Made by a program: the position numbers and the translations under genes
Assembly: GCF_004053875.1 (NCBI RefSeq)
Contig: NZ_SBIP01000001.1
Span: 1-64,000 of the forward strand
Length of the DNA stretch: 64,000 nucleotides
Direction of reading: 5' to 3'
From: Neorhizobium lilium
GTDB taxonomy: Bacteria; Pseudomonadota; Alphaproteobacteria; Rhizobiales; Rhizobiaceae
The notes under the pieces: generated by a model
The model's input: the letters and a program-made list of their open reading frames with translations, nothing else
What the model was told of the DNA's origin: nothing
Databases searched by the model: none
Shown here: in pieces, positions 46,494 to 55,695 of the stretch
Numbering within the stretch: the stretch's first letter is position 1
Layout: each line of letters begins with the position of its first letter

Positions 46494-46599
46494 GTCCTTC
46501 TGCAGGAAAGGCTCGGCTCGCCCTGAGCCAGCCACGGAGTGCACGGGCGGACCACATGCTGCCCCGCGCTCCCGCTTAAACGGGTAGGAACGGCGAAAC

Positions 46600-47910
46600 A
46601 TGGCCGATACGACGCATTCCACGACATCCGGCGGAGCAAGCCAGACGGGAAATCCCGTTACGCGCTTTTTCCGTGCCACCGAGATCGACACCCGCATGCT
46701 TGGCATGATCGGCGCCTTGCTGATCATCTGGATCGGATTTCACATCCTGACCGGCGGCCTGTTCCTGACGCCTCGAAACCTCTGGAACCTGTCGGTGCAG
46801 ACGGCCTCGGTTGCAGTCATGGCGACGGGGATGGTGCTGGTCATCGTCACCCGAAATATCGATCTCTCGGTCGGCTCCATCCTCGGGTTCACCGGTATGG
46901 CCATGGGCGTCCTTCAAGCGCGGCTGCTGCCGGAATGGCTCGGCTTTGACCACCCGGCAATCTGGATCATCGCGCTTGCTTGCGGACTGGTCATCGGCGG
47001 GCTTATCGGCGCCCTGCATGGATTGATCATCGCCTTTCTCGGCGTCCCCTCCTTCATTGTTACCCTCGGAGGCCTTCTCGTCTGGCGCGGCGCAACCTGG
47101 TTCGTGACAAGCGGCCAGACCGTGGCGCCCATGGATGTGAACTTCCGCCTAATGGGCGGCGGCACCGAAGGCTCGATCGGCGCCACCTGGAGCTGGGTCG
47201 TCGGCATCATTGCTTGCCTTGCCATCGCCATCGCCATCATCAACGCCCGCCACCAGCGCAAGCGCTTCCATTTCCCGCGCCGGCCCATCTGGGCGGAATA
47301 TTTTCTGGTTGGGCTCGGTTGCGCGGTTGTGCTCGGCGCCGTGATGATCGCCAATGATTACTACTGGCCAGTCAACATCGCCCGCCGCTACGCCGAGGCC
47401 AACAACATCGCCTGGCCGGAGGGCGGGCTGCTGATCTCGCAGGGGATCGCCGTGCCGGTACTGATGGCGATCGCCGTCGGCATCGTCATGACCTTCATCG
47501 CCACCCGCTTGCGCTTCGGCCGCTATGTGTTTGCCATCGGCGGCAATCCGGAGGCAGCGGAACTTGCCGGCATCAAGACCCGCTGGGTGACAGTCAAGAT
47601 CTTCGCGCTGATGGGCATACTCTGTGCCATCGCCGCCGCCATCTCTACCGCCCGGCTCAATGCCGCGACCAATGCGCAAGGAGAGCTCGACGAACTTTAT
47701 ACGATCGCAGCAGCCGTCATCGGCGGCACATCGTTGGCCGGTGGCATCGGTTCGATCGCCGGCGCCATGCTGGGTGCGCTCGTCATGCAGTCGCTGCAAT
47801 CCGGCATGGTCCTGCTGGGCATCGATACCCCATTCCAGCGCATCGTGGTCGGCGCCGTGCTTGTCGTCGCCGTCTGGCTCGACACCGTCTACCGCGCCCG
47901 CGCGAAATAA
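46600..47910 (+). CDS. xylH: XylH-like sugar ABC transporter permease
   Basis: The permease of the sugar importer, 436 residues with about 10-12 membrane helices, of the ribose/xylose/arabinose (BPD_transp_2) family. Motifs include [41 protein letters not shown] and the family segment [20 protein letters not shown], then [20 protein letters not shown]. Long xylose-type permeases carry an internal insertion like that around residues 190-290 here. It lies between xylF and xylG. Confidence 0.94.
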   Translation: MADTTHSTTSGGASQTGNPVTRFFRATEIDTRMLGMIGALLIIWIGFHILTGGLFLTPRNLWNLSVQTASVAVMATGMVLVIVTRNIDLSVGSILGFTGMAMGVLQARLLPEWLGFDHPAIWIIALACGLVIGGLIGALHGLIIAFLGVPSFIVTLGGLLVWRGATWFVTSGQTVAPMDVNFRLMGGGTEGSIGATWSWVVGIIACLAIAIAIINARHQRKRFHFPRRPIWAEYFLVGLGCAVVLGAVMIANDYYWPVNIARRYAEANNIAWPEGGLLISQGIAVPVLMAIAVGIVMTFIATRLRFGRYVFAIGGNPEAAELAGIKTRWVTVKIFALMGILCAIAAAISTARLNAATNAQGELDELYTIAAAVIGGTSLAGGIGSIAGAMLGALVMQSLQSGMVLLGIDTPFQRIVVGAVLVVAVWLDTVYRARAK

Positions 47911-47924
47911 CAGGAGCTCCCATC

Positions 47925-48707
47925 GTGACGGACCAAACCAATCCGCTCGTGGAAATGAAGAATATCTCCATCTCCTTCGGCGGGATTCATGCGGTTGAAA
48001 ATGCTTCGATCGATCTCTACCCAGGGGAAGTCGTAGCTCTCCTTGGCCATAATGGCGCCGGTAAATCGACGCTGATCAAGATCCTCTCCGGCGCCTATCG
48101 GCGCGACGAGGGCGATATCATGATCAATGGCGAGGCAGCCGATATCCGTACCCCACGGGATGCCAAGAAATTCGGCATCGAGACGATCTACCAAACGCTT
48201 GCCGTCGCAGACAATGTCGATGCAGCAGCCAACCTCTATCTTGGCCGCGAGCTTCAGACGAAGTGGGGAACGCTGGACGACGTCGCCATGGAAGCCAATA
48301 CCCGCAAGGTGATGGGCCGGCTCAACCCGAACTTCAAGCGTTTCAAGGAACCGGTGAAGGCGCTCTCCGGCGGACAGCGGCAGTCGGTGGCGATCGCCCG
48401 CGCCATCCTGTTCGATGCGCGCATCCTGATCATGGACGAACCGACAGCTGCGCTCGGACCTCAGGAAACGGCGCAGGTTGGCGACCTCATCAAGCAATTG
48501 AAACAAGACGGTATCGGCATCTTCCTGATCAGCCATGATATCCACGATGTGTTCGACCTCGCCGACCGTGTTTTCGTGATGAAAAATGGCAAAGTCGTGG
48601 GCCAGGCCCGCACACAAGACGTCACAAAGGATGAGGTGCTGGGCATGATCATCCTTGGCAAGGTTCCGCCCGGTGCCACGCCCGGCCCCGGCGCAATGCG
48701 GGTTTAG
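47925..48707 (+). CDS. xylG: XylG-like sugar ABC transporter ATP-binding protein, single domain
   Basis: An ABC ATPase of 260 residues with Walker [10 protein letters not shown], signature [14 protein letters not shown] and Walker [13 protein letters not shown]. The start is GTG at 47925 with CAGGAG ahead. It has one nucleotide-binding domain, whereas E. coli XylG has two in about 510 residues; the short form is common in rhizobia (FrcA-like), so it probably acts as a homodimer. It is the last gene of xylFHG. No xylose isomerase or xylulokinase gene is in the window. Confidence 0.93.
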   Translation: MTDQTNPLVEMKNISISFGGIHAVENASIDLYPGEVVALLGHNGAGKSTLIKILSGAYRRDEGDIMINGEAADIRTPRDAKKFGIETIYQTLAVADNVDAAANLYLGRELQTKWGTLDDVAMEANTRKVMGRLNPNFKRFKEPVKALSGGQRQSVAIARAILFDARILIMDEPTAALGPQETAQVGDLIKQLKQDGIGIFLISHDIHDVFDLADRVFVMKNGKVVGQARTQDVTKDEVLGMIILGKVPPGATPGPGAMRV

Positions 48708-48836
48708 CTAAAGACTGCGGCGCCGCGCCCGGGCAATCCAGGCCGCCAAAAGTGCTAACTTTGAGAGAGCACGGCAGGATCGCGCGTTCCGAAGACGTGA
48801 AGGGGAACCAAATTCCCCTCCGCGGTTTAAGCGGTT

Positions 48837-49811
48837 ATGAACAAGACGATCTTCCTGACCTCTTCGCTGCTTCTCGCATTTTCCGGCGCCGCATCCGCTC
48901 AACAATTGACGCCCGACATGATCAACACGGCAGCCGTGGCTGCTGTGCCGACCGAGTCGCCAGTCGGCCCTCCAAAGGCCGACCCAGCCGTTATCCACCT
49001 TCAGGTCCTGCTTGATCGGGCCGGCTCTTCTCCCGGCGTCATCGATGGCTTCTATGGTGCCAATGTCAGCAAGGCTATTGCCGGGTTCGAAGCGATGCAA
49101 CGACTTCCCGTCGATGGAAAACCTGATCCCGATGTCCTTGCCCGGCTGACCGAAGACGGACCGGCAATCAAACCGTACAAGATTTCCGAGGATGACCCCA
49201 AGGATCTGGTCGATGCTATCCCTAAGGATTACGCCGAGCAGGCAAAAATGAAGCATCTGGGTTATACGCGCATGACCGAGAAGCTCGCCGAGCGCTTCCA
49301 TATGGACGAGGATCTTCTGAAAATCCTCAATGCGACATCGGCATTCAAGCCGGGTGACACGATCTCGGTCGCTGATCCTGGTGCTTCGCAGGAAGGAAAA
49401 GTCAAGCGGATCGAAGCCCGTAGGAAGGCAGGGCAGATCGTCGCCTTCGCGGATGACGGATCGATTCTTGCGGTGTACCCGGCCACGATCGGGAGCGAGG
49501 AGATGCCTTCCCCTTCCGGCACTCACAAGGTGAACGGTGTCGCGCGCATGCCGGTCTACGAATACAATCCCAAGATCAACTTCCAGCAGGGCAAGAATAA
49601 GCAAAAGCTCACGCTGCCGAGCGGCCCCAACAATCCAGTCGGCACGGTGTGGATCGACTTGTCGGAGCCGACCTATGGCATCCATGGCACGCCCGAGCCC
49701 TCCCTCATCGACAAATCGGGATCGCACGGCTGCGTGCGGCTTACCAACTGGGATGTGGAGGAACTGTCCCGCATGGTGAAACCCGGCGTGGTCGTCGATT
49801 TCATCGACTGA
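48837..49811 (+). CDS. L,D-transpeptidase (YkuD) with peptidoglycan-binding domain
   Basis: An exported cell-wall enzyme of 324 residues. Signal peptide MNKTIFLTSSLLLAFSGAAS ending AQ, a peptidoglycan-binding repeat (about 55-105, LQVLLDRAGSSPGVIDGFYG, then KAIAGFEAMQRLPVDGKPD), a LysM-like stretch (KLAERFHMDEDLLKILN), and a C-terminal YkuD domain with IHGTPEPSLIDKSGSHGCVR, containing the catalytic His and the Cys of SHGCVRL. Such enzymes form 3-3 cross-links or attach proteins to peptidoglycan; rhizobia rely on them for polar growth. It has no strong ribosome site and appears to be an independent gene. Confidence 0.93.
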   Translation: MNKTIFLTSSLLLAFSGAASAQQLTPDMINTAAVAAVPTESPVGPPKADPAVIHLQVLLDRAGSSPGVIDGFYGANVSKAIAGFEAMQRLPVDGKPDPDVLARLTEDGPAIKPYKISEDDPKDLVDAIPKDYAEQAKMKHLGYTRMTEKLAERFHMDEDLLKILNATSAFKPGDTISVADPGASQEGKVKRIEARRKAGQIVAFADDGSILAVYPATIGSEEMPSPSGTHKVNGVARMPVYEYNPKINFQQGKNKQKLTLPSGPNNPVGTVWIDLSEPTYGIHGTPEPSLIDKSGSHGCVRLTNWDVEELSRMVKPGVVVDFID

Positions 49812-49889
49812 CACATGGCTGGCCTCTTTTGCGCCACGAAGCCGTGACTGTTTCGAGGGCCAGTTTTCTCATATCCAAAGGAATTACGG

Positions 49890-51260
49890 ATGGATGCCCG
49901 TACCAATGGCTCGACAAGCTTCCCATTGACGAAGCACTCGACCGCAAGAGCTTTGCTGACGATGATCGACAATCCGCTGGATGCGCTACCGCCGGCGGTG
50001 TTCAGCGAGCCGATCGTCTTTACCCGCCAGGTCGGTAGCCTCAAGGTCTACCTGAGCGATCCAACCCTAATTCACGAAACGCTCGTCAAGAATGCTGATC
50101 GCCTTATCAAGGGTGATCAGGTCAGACGCATTCTTGGGCCGGCGCTTGGTCAAGGTCTGCTAACGGCTGACGGCCAGCACTGGAAATGGCAACGGCAATC
50201 GGTCGCGGCCGCCTTCCGGCATGAAAAGCTCCTCGATCTGCAGCCGGCCATGCTTACCGCAGCGGAAGACACCAAAGCTCGCTGGGTCCAGACGGACGGC
50301 AAGCTTCTCGACATCGGCCATGAGATGATGCGAACCACCTTCGACATCATCGTCCAGACCATGTTGTCGGGCGGTCATGGCATCGACGTCGCGAAAGTAG
50401 AGCGAAGCATTTCCGACTATCTCAGCCCCAGTGGCTGGACTTTCGCTCTCGGAACGATCGGAGCCCCTGACTGGCTTCCCTATCCGGGTCGCTCGAAAGC
50501 GCGTGCCGCCGTCGCATTTCTGCGCTCCAGTCTGGCGGCGGTCATCGCCAAACGCCGGCAGACGGGCGATGTGACGCACGACCTCGTCTCCATGCTGCTC
50601 GCGGCATCCGATCCTGAAACTGGCCGGACCATGACCGACGAGGAGATCATCGACAATCTGATGACCTTCATCACGGCCGGGCACGAAACGACGGCACTTG
50701 GACTGGCTTGGACTTTTCATCTTCTGGCCCAGCATCCAGCCGAAGAGGCAAAACTGGTGCATGAGATCTTCGAGATCACCGGAGGCGGCCCGGTCATGCC
50801 TGAACATGTTGCCCAATTGACCTATACGCGGCAGGTCTTTTCGGAGGCCATGCGGCTTTATCCGCCTGCCCCCATCATCACGCGCACGGCAACCGAGGCG
50901 TTCCAGCTGGACAAATACCTTATTCCGGCTGGCAGTGTTTTCTTCATACCGATCTACGCGGTGCATCATCGGGCCGAAATTTGGCCGGATCCAGAAACCT
51001 TCGATCCGGGACGATTCGACCCCGAAAAATCGCGCGCGCGGCATCGCTATGCCTATATGCCTTTCGGAGCAGGGCCTCGGGTCTGCATCGGCAACGCCTT
51101 CGCGTTGATGGAAGCCGTTGCCGTTCTGGCCGTGCTGCTCCAGTCGTTCCAGCTGTCCAACCGCAATACGAAGCCGCCAAAGCCGGTGATGAAGGTGACA
51201 TTGAGACCGCGACCAAACCTGATGATGGTCGGCAGGCGGAGGCTCCAACCCGCAGCCTGA
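49890..51260 (+). CDS. Cytochrome P450
   Basis: A soluble haem-thiolate monooxygenase of 456 residues. The I-helix oxygen motif AGHETTALGLAWTF, the K-helix ExxR (EAMRLYPP) and the haem loop FGAGPRVCIGNAFA with the Cys ligand are all present. There is no membrane anchor. AAGGAA precedes the ATG at 49890. No ferredoxin or reductase gene is adjacent, so electron donors must come from elsewhere. The I-helix and PERF-like regions (DPETFDPGRFDPEKSR) resemble class E P450s, often fatty acid or terpenoid hydroxylases; the substrate is not predictable here. It is 78 bases after the transpeptidase gene and convergent with the aldolase gene. Confidence 0.95.
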   Translation: MDARTNGSTSFPLTKHSTARALLTMIDNPLDALPPAVFSEPIVFTRQVGSLKVYLSDPTLIHETLVKNADRLIKGDQVRRILGPALGQGLLTADGQHWKWQRQSVAAAFRHEKLLDLQPAMLTAAEDTKARWVQTDGKLLDIGHEMMRTTFDIIVQTMLSGGHGIDVAKVERSISDYLSPSGWTFALGTIGAPDWLPYPGRSKARAAVAFLRSSLAAVIAKRRQTGDVTHDLVSMLLAASDPETGRTMTDEEIIDNLMTFITAGHETTALGLAWTFHLLAQHPAEEAKLVHEIFEITGGGPVMPEHVAQLTYTRQVFSEAMRLYPPAPIITRTATEAFQLDKYLIPAGSVFFIPIYAVHHRAEIWPDPETFDPGRFDPEKSRARHRYAYMPFGAGPRVCIGNAFALMEAVAVLAVLLQSFQLSNRNTKPPKPVMKVTLRPRPNLMMVGRRRLQPAA

Positions 51261-51262
51261 GC

Positions 51263-52144
51263 CTAAACGAGTTCGTGCTTGCGCAGGAGCGCGCGGATGT
51301 TCTCGTCCTGCTCGGTATTCGGCAGCAGGGCCGGCTGGCGGCTGGCACCGACGGATTGGTCCTGCAAGTAAAGCGCCCGCTTGACCATGGCCGGCGCAAA
51401 GCCGAGTGCATAGAGATCTGTCCGGAAGTTGGTGAAGCGCGTCTGCTGCCGCTCTGCTTCTGTCAGATCGCCCGCGTTGAAGGCGCTGATAATTCCGGAG
51501 AGAACGTCAGGCATGGCGTTGCCGAGCCCGGAAATGCAGCCGGCCGCTCCGTTCTGCAATGCCCACAGCACGAGGTGGTCTGGGCCGGAATAGACCTCGA
51601 AGCCGGGATTTTCCCTGGAGACCTGAAGATAGGCTTCCAGTGTCTGCTGCGCCCCGCCCGAATCCTTGATCCCGGCGATATTTCCATGCTGGGCAAGCTT
51701 GGCGGCAGTCTCTGGCTCGATATGGTTCTGGGTACGTGCCGGGATGTCGTAGAGATAGACAGGTGTCTGCACCGCGTTCGCCACCGTCGAAAAATGCCGG
51801 ATCAGTCCATCCTGCGTGCAGGCAATGAAGAAAGGCGTGATGACCGCGATCCCGTCCACGCCGATGCGGTCGAACTCGCGGGCAAGCTTCAGGGTTTCGA
51901 ATGTCGCAGGCATGCCCGCATTGACGATGACCTTCGCCTTGCCGCCAACCTCCGCGACAACTTCCTCCGTCAGCCGAACCTTCTCCTCGTAGGTCAGGGC
52001 AGTGAAGTCGCCATTCGTGCCCGCGCACATGATGTTGTTGCCGGCAGCCACCTGGCGGCGAACCTGCGCACGGGTGGCCTCATAGTTGATCGTCTCATCC
52101 TCGTTGAAGCAGGTGACGAGCGCGACGAAAGCGGACTTGGACAT
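51263..52144 (-). CDS. DapA-family aldolase (dihydrodipicolinate synthase/N-acetylneuraminate lyase superfamily)
   Basis: A class I aldolase or lyase of 293 residues with a TIM-barrel fold. The Schiff-base Lys is Lys160 in IAGIKDSGG and the catalytic Tyr is Tyr132 in YLYDIPART; the active-site loop AGTNGDFTALTYEEK replaces the GTTGE loop of true DapA. This pattern suits cleavage of a 2-keto-3-deoxy sugar acid more than lysine synthesis. It is the last gene of the peptide-type ABC operon (29 bases after the fused ATPase gene), so its substrate is probably the transported compound or a product of it. Confidence 0.9.
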   Translation of the reverse strand: MSKSAFVALVTCFNEDETINYEATRAQVRRQVAAGNNIMCAGTNGDFTALTYEEKVRLTEEVVAEVGGKAKVIVNAGMPATFETLKLAREFDRIGVDGIAVITPFFIACTQDGLIRHFSTVANAVQTPVYLYDIPARTQNHIEPETAAKLAQHGNIAGIKDSGGAQQTLEAYLQVSRENPGFEVYSGPDHLVLWALQNGAAGCISGLGNAMPDVLSGIISAFNAGDLTEAERQQTRFTNFRTDLYALGFAPAMVKRALYLQDQSVGASRQPALLPNTEQDENIRALLRKHELV

Positions 52145-52173
52145 TTTAAAACTCCAATGGATCGGTGTAAGCC

Positions 52174-53793
52174 TTATGAGGCCCGTTCGAGGCGAGCAGC
52201 GCGGTGCGCAGCCTGGACATCAGGGTCCGGGTCGAGGCTCGCGGCGAACAGAGCCCGCGTATAGGCTTCGCGGGGAGTGTCGAAGACCTGGGTGACGGTT
52301 CCCATTTCCACAACTTCACCCTTCCGCATGACCATGACGTAGTCCGCGAAATCTCGCACCACAGGCAGATCGTGGGCGATGAAGATGAATGAAATCCCCA
52401 TGTCGCGCCGAAGCTGGTCCAGAAGCCGGATGACCTGTGCCTGCACGGAAACGTCCAGGGCCGACACGGCCTCGTCGCAGACGATCAGCCTCGGCTCGAG
52501 CGCAAGAGCGCGGGCAATGGCGATGCGCTGGCGTTGGCCGCCTGAAAACTGGTGCGGGTAGCGGCCCATATGGTCCGCTGAAAGCCCGACCTGCACCAGC
52601 AGTTCGGCAACGCGTTCCTGCCACTTCGCTTTCGGCAGAATATCCGGGTGAATGGCCCAGGCTTCGGAAATGAGCTGATAGACGGTCATGCGGGGGTTGA
52701 GCGATTGCGTCGGGTCCTGGAAGACCATCTGCAGTTCTCGGCGCAGCTTGTAGAGTTCCGCTGGCGACAGTTTGAAAAGGTCCCGCCCCTTCCAGTGGGC
52801 GCTGCCGGCATCCGGCTCATCGAGCCGCAGCAGCATGCGCGCCAGCGTCGATTTTCCCGATCCGCTTTCGCCGACGATCGCCAGCGTCTCGCCTGCTGCA
52901 AGGTCAAAGGAAACGCCCTTGAGAGCGTCGAAGGCGCCGAAGCGCTTGCGCACGTCCCGCACCACGAGAAGCGGCTCGGCCTTGACTGCCGGCCGGTGCA
53001 TCTCACCTTTTCCGGGCGCAGCCGCAATCAGCTTTTTCGTATAGGGATGGCTCGGGTTCTTGTAGACCTCGCGCACCGTGCCGGATTCGACCAACACGCC
53101 CTTCTCCATCACTACCACGCGATCGGCGATTTCGGCCACGACGCCGAGATCGTGGGTGATGATGAGGACACCCATGCCGGTTTCCCTCTGAAGCTCCTTT
53201 AGCAGAGCAAGCACTTCCGCCTGAACTGTCACATCGAGCGCGGTCGTCGGCTCGTCGGCAATCAGCAGGTCCGGCCGCAAGGCAAGCGCCATGGCGATCA
53301 TCACGCGCTGCCGCTGACCGCCGGAGAACTCATGCGGATATTTGCCGACGGCATGCTCCGGTTCGGGCAGCCCCACGCGCCCCAGCAGCCGCAGCGTCTC
53401 GGCTTCAGCCTCCTGCTGCGCCATGCCGTGGGTCGTCATTGCTTCGCGGATCTGCCAACCGACCGTGTAGACCGGGTTGAGGTGGCTGAGCGGGTCCTGG
53501 AAGATCATCGCGATCCGTTTGCCGTTCACCTCGCGCCGGTCGTTCGGCGCCATCGTCAGGAGGTCCTTGCCCTCGAGCAGAATCTCGCCGGAGCTGATAT
53601 GGCCGGGCGGCATGTCGATCAGGTTCATGATGGCAGAGGAGGATACGGATTTCCCCGACCCGCTTTCGCCCAGGATCGCAAGCGTCTCGCCGCGGTCGAG
53701 ATGATAGGAGATGCCGCGCACCGCATGGACGACTCCGGCCGCCGTGAAGAAATCGACCGAGAGATTGCGCACTTCGAGCAGATGATCAGCCAT
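52174..53793 (-). CDS. Fused double ATPase of a dipeptide/oligopeptide-type ABC transporter
   Basis: One chain of 539 residues with two complete ABC domains, equivalent to DppD joined to DppF. The first half has [26 protein letters not shown] and LIADEPTTALDVTVQ; the second half has GESGSGKSTLARM, FSGGQRQRIAIARALA and LIVCDEAVSALDVSVQ. Each half ends with the oligopeptide-type C-terminal segment. The ATG overlaps the end of the permease gene by eight bases. Fused forms like this are often tied to opine, glutathione or sugar-derivative uptake as well as peptides, so the substrate is open. Confidence 0.94.
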   Translation of the reverse strand: MADHLLEVRNLSVDFFTAAGVVHAVRGISYHLDRGETLAILGESGSGKSVSSSAIMNLIDMPPGHISSGEILLEGKDLLTMAPNDRREVNGKRIAMIFQDPLSHLNPVYTVGWQIREAMTTHGMAQQEAEAETLRLLGRVGLPEPEHAVGKYPHEFSGGQRQRVMIAMALALRPDLLIADEPTTALDVTVQAEVLALLKELQRETGMGVLIITHDLGVVAEIADRVVVMEKGVLVESGTVREVYKNPSHPYTKKLIAAAPGKGEMHRPAVKAEPLLVVRDVRKRFGAFDALKGVSFDLAAGETLAIVGESGSGKSTLARMLLRLDEPDAGSAHWKGRDLFKLSPAELYKLRRELQMVFQDPTQSLNPRMTVYQLISEAWAIHPDILPKAKWQERVAELLVQVGLSADHMGRYPHQFSGGQRQRIAIARALALEPRLIVCDEAVSALDVSVQAQVIRLLDQLRRDMGISFIFIAHDLPVVRDFADYVMVMRKGEVVEMGTVTQVFDTPREAYTRALFAASLDPDPDVQAAHRAARLERAS

Positions 53794-54709
53794 TCTTGCG
53801 GCCTTTCATTTCGAGCCGCCAGCGCTGCACCGGGTCCAGCGCAATGCGCATCCAGTTCGACAGGAGATTGAGCGACAGGGTGGTGAGGATGATGGCGAGC
53901 CCTGGCCAGAAGGACAACCACCAGGCGTTCGTCAGGTACTGCCGGCCTTGCGAGATCATCAGCCCCCAGGTGATTTCCGGCGGCTGGATGCCGATGCCGA
54001 GGAAGGACAGTGCGCTTTCCGCCAGCATCACATAGGCAAAATCGAGCGTCGCAAGCGTCGTCAGCGTCGGCAGGACCACTGGCAGGATATGCCGAAATAG
54101 GATGCGTCGGCTGGAGGCACCCATGACCCGCGCCGCCTGAACGAACATCCGCTCCTTGATTTCCAGCACTTCCGCCCGCGTGGTGCGCAGGTAGACGGGG
54201 ATGCGGGTGATGGCCAGCACGGCGACGAGATTGAGAATGGAGGAGCCGAGCAGAAACAGCACGATGACCGCGATCAGCAGCGACGGGAAGGACATGATGA
54301 CGTCGGCAAGCCGCATGATGACCTGGCTGACGCGAGGCCCCGAAAAGCCGGCGATCAGGCCGAGGAACGTGCCGACCACGGCCGACATCACGACAGCGCC
54401 TGACGCGACCATCAGGGTATTCTGGCCGGCGACGATGATGCGCGCCAGAAGCGGACGACCGAGCGCATCGGCGCCGAGCCAATAGACCCATTCCCGGCCC
54501 CAGTCGAAAGGAGCAAGGTTGCGGCCTCGCAGATTCTGCTTGCCCGCCAGCTCGCCCAGCCAGTCGGGACCGATGACGGCGAGAACAAGCACAATGATCA
54601 GGAAGATCGCTGCGACGAAGGCGAACTTGTCCGCCCACAGCATGCCGAACACTCGTTTCAGGAAGGGCTGTTCGGGAATGATGAGTGGATCGGTGCTGGA
54701 AAGGCTCAA
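53786..54709 (-). CDS. Dipeptide/oligopeptide-type ABC transporter permease (DppC-like)
   Basis: The second permease, 307 residues with six helices: the N-terminal OppC-type helix (about 20-45) and the EAA loop MFVQAARVMGASSRRILFRH. I propose TTG at 54709 (reading LSLSSTDPLIIPEQP) as the start, because GAGGAGA lies just ahead and it begins 10 bases past the dppB-like stop. An in-frame TTG at 54757 and ATG at 54751 would overlap that gene and lack a site. It overlaps the fused ATPase gene. Confidence 0.9.
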   Translation of the reverse strand: MSLSSTDPLIIPEQPFLKRVFGMLWADKFAFVAAIFLIIVLVLAVIGPDWLGELAGKQNLRGRNLAPFDWGREWVYWLGADALGRPLLARIIVAGQNTLMVASGAVVMSAVVGTFLGLIAGFSGPRVSQVIMRLADVIMSFPSLLIAVIVLFLLGSSILNLVAVLAITRIPVYLRTTRAEVLEIKERMFVQAARVMGASSRRILFRHILPVVLPTLTTLATLDFAYVMLAESALSFLGIGIQPPEITWGLMISQGRQYLTNAWWLSFWPGLAIILTTLSLNLLSNWMRIALDPVQRWRLEMKGRKNG

Positions 54710-54719
54710 TGGTCTCTCC

Positions 54720-55634
54720 TCAGTGTCGGATGCGGGGATCGAGCAGCGCATAAGCAAGATCGATCAGCACGTTCATGATAAAGATAGCGATAGCAGTGAC
54801 GAGGATCGCCGCCAGCACCACGTTGAAGTCGCGCTGCAGGATGGAATCGATCATCAGTTTGCCGACGCCGGGAAAGCCGAAAATGGTTTCCACGATGACC
54901 GCGCCGTTGAGAAGGCTTGCCGCCTGGTCGCCCATGACGGTGATGACCGGCAACATGGCGTTGCGCAGCGCATGCACAAAGATGATCGGGCCGGCCTTAA
55001 CGCCTTTGGCGCGCGCCGTCTTCACATAGGCAGACGAGAGCGCGCCGATCATCGAGCCGCGCACCACCTGAACGATGATCCCGAATGGTCGCACGAAGAG
55101 CACGGCGATCGGCAATATCCAGTGGAGGACGGAACCGGTGCCCGATGTCGGCAGCCAGGCAAGCTGGATGGAGAAAACGACGATCGCGACGATAGCCAGC
55201 CAGAAATCCGGCACAGACGCACCGATCAGGGAGATCATCGAGGAGAAGCGGTCGAAGAACCCTCCGGAGCGGAAGGCCGCAAGTGAACCGACGACAATCG
55301 CAGCAACGGCCACCAGCGACATGGTGATGGCAGCAAGCCAGAGCGTCCAGATGAAGGCTTCGAGCACGACGTCCAGTGCCGGCCGTGCCTTACGCAGGGA
55401 TTCGCCGAGATCACCCGTCATCACGCTGCCGACATAGTGACCGAACTGAACGAGCAGCGGATCGTTGAGGCCGTGAAGTTCCCGGAACTGCTGCTTCATC
55501 TCGGCAGACGCTTCCACCGGCAGGAACAAGGCCGCAGGATCGCCGGTCAGCCTCGAAAGAAAGAAGACCAGGACCAGCAATCCTATCAGCGAGATCAGGC
55601 TGGAGAGAGAGCGTTTGCGAATGAAACTGAGCAT
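54720..55634 (-). CDS. Dipeptide/oligopeptide-type ABC transporter permease (DppB-like)
   Basis: The first permease, 304 residues with six helices. It has the N-terminal family segment GLLVLVFFLSRLTGDPAALF, the long first periplasmic loop ELHGLNDPLLVQFGHYV, and the EAA loop YVKTARAKGVKAGPIIFVHA. GAGGATG precedes the ATG at 55634. It lies 61 bases after the binding-protein gene; that gap holds a small perfect palindrome (55657-55670). Confidence 0.93.
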   Translation of the reverse strand: MLSFIRKRSLSSLISLIGLLVLVFFLSRLTGDPAALFLPVEASAEMKQQFRELHGLNDPLLVQFGHYVGSVMTGDLGESLRKARPALDVVLEAFIWTLWLAAITMSLVAVAAIVVGSLAAFRSGGFFDRFSSMISLIGASVPDFWLAIVAIVVFSIQLAWLPTSGTGSVLHWILPIAVLFVRPFGIIVQVVRGSMIGALSSAYVKTARAKGVKAGPIIFVHALRNAMLPVITVMGDQAASLLNGAVIVETIFGFPGVGKLMIDSILQRDFNVVLAAILVTAIAIFIMNVLIDLAYALLDPRIRH

Positions 55635-55695
55635 GTCATCCTCAAGTCGATGAGGCGGCGGATATCCGCCACCTGGGATCGCAGAGCGGCGACCG

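Noticed and set aside
50981..52264. A 427-codon plus-strand frame over the end of the P450 gene and the aldolase gene
   Set aside because: Overlaps two coding sequences with clear motifs and shows no domain of its own.
55657..55670. 14-base perfect palindrome in the gap after the peptide-type binding-protein gene
   Set aside because: It is too short and has no loop, so a hairpin is unlikely; a chance palindrome in GC-rich DNA is the simplest view.
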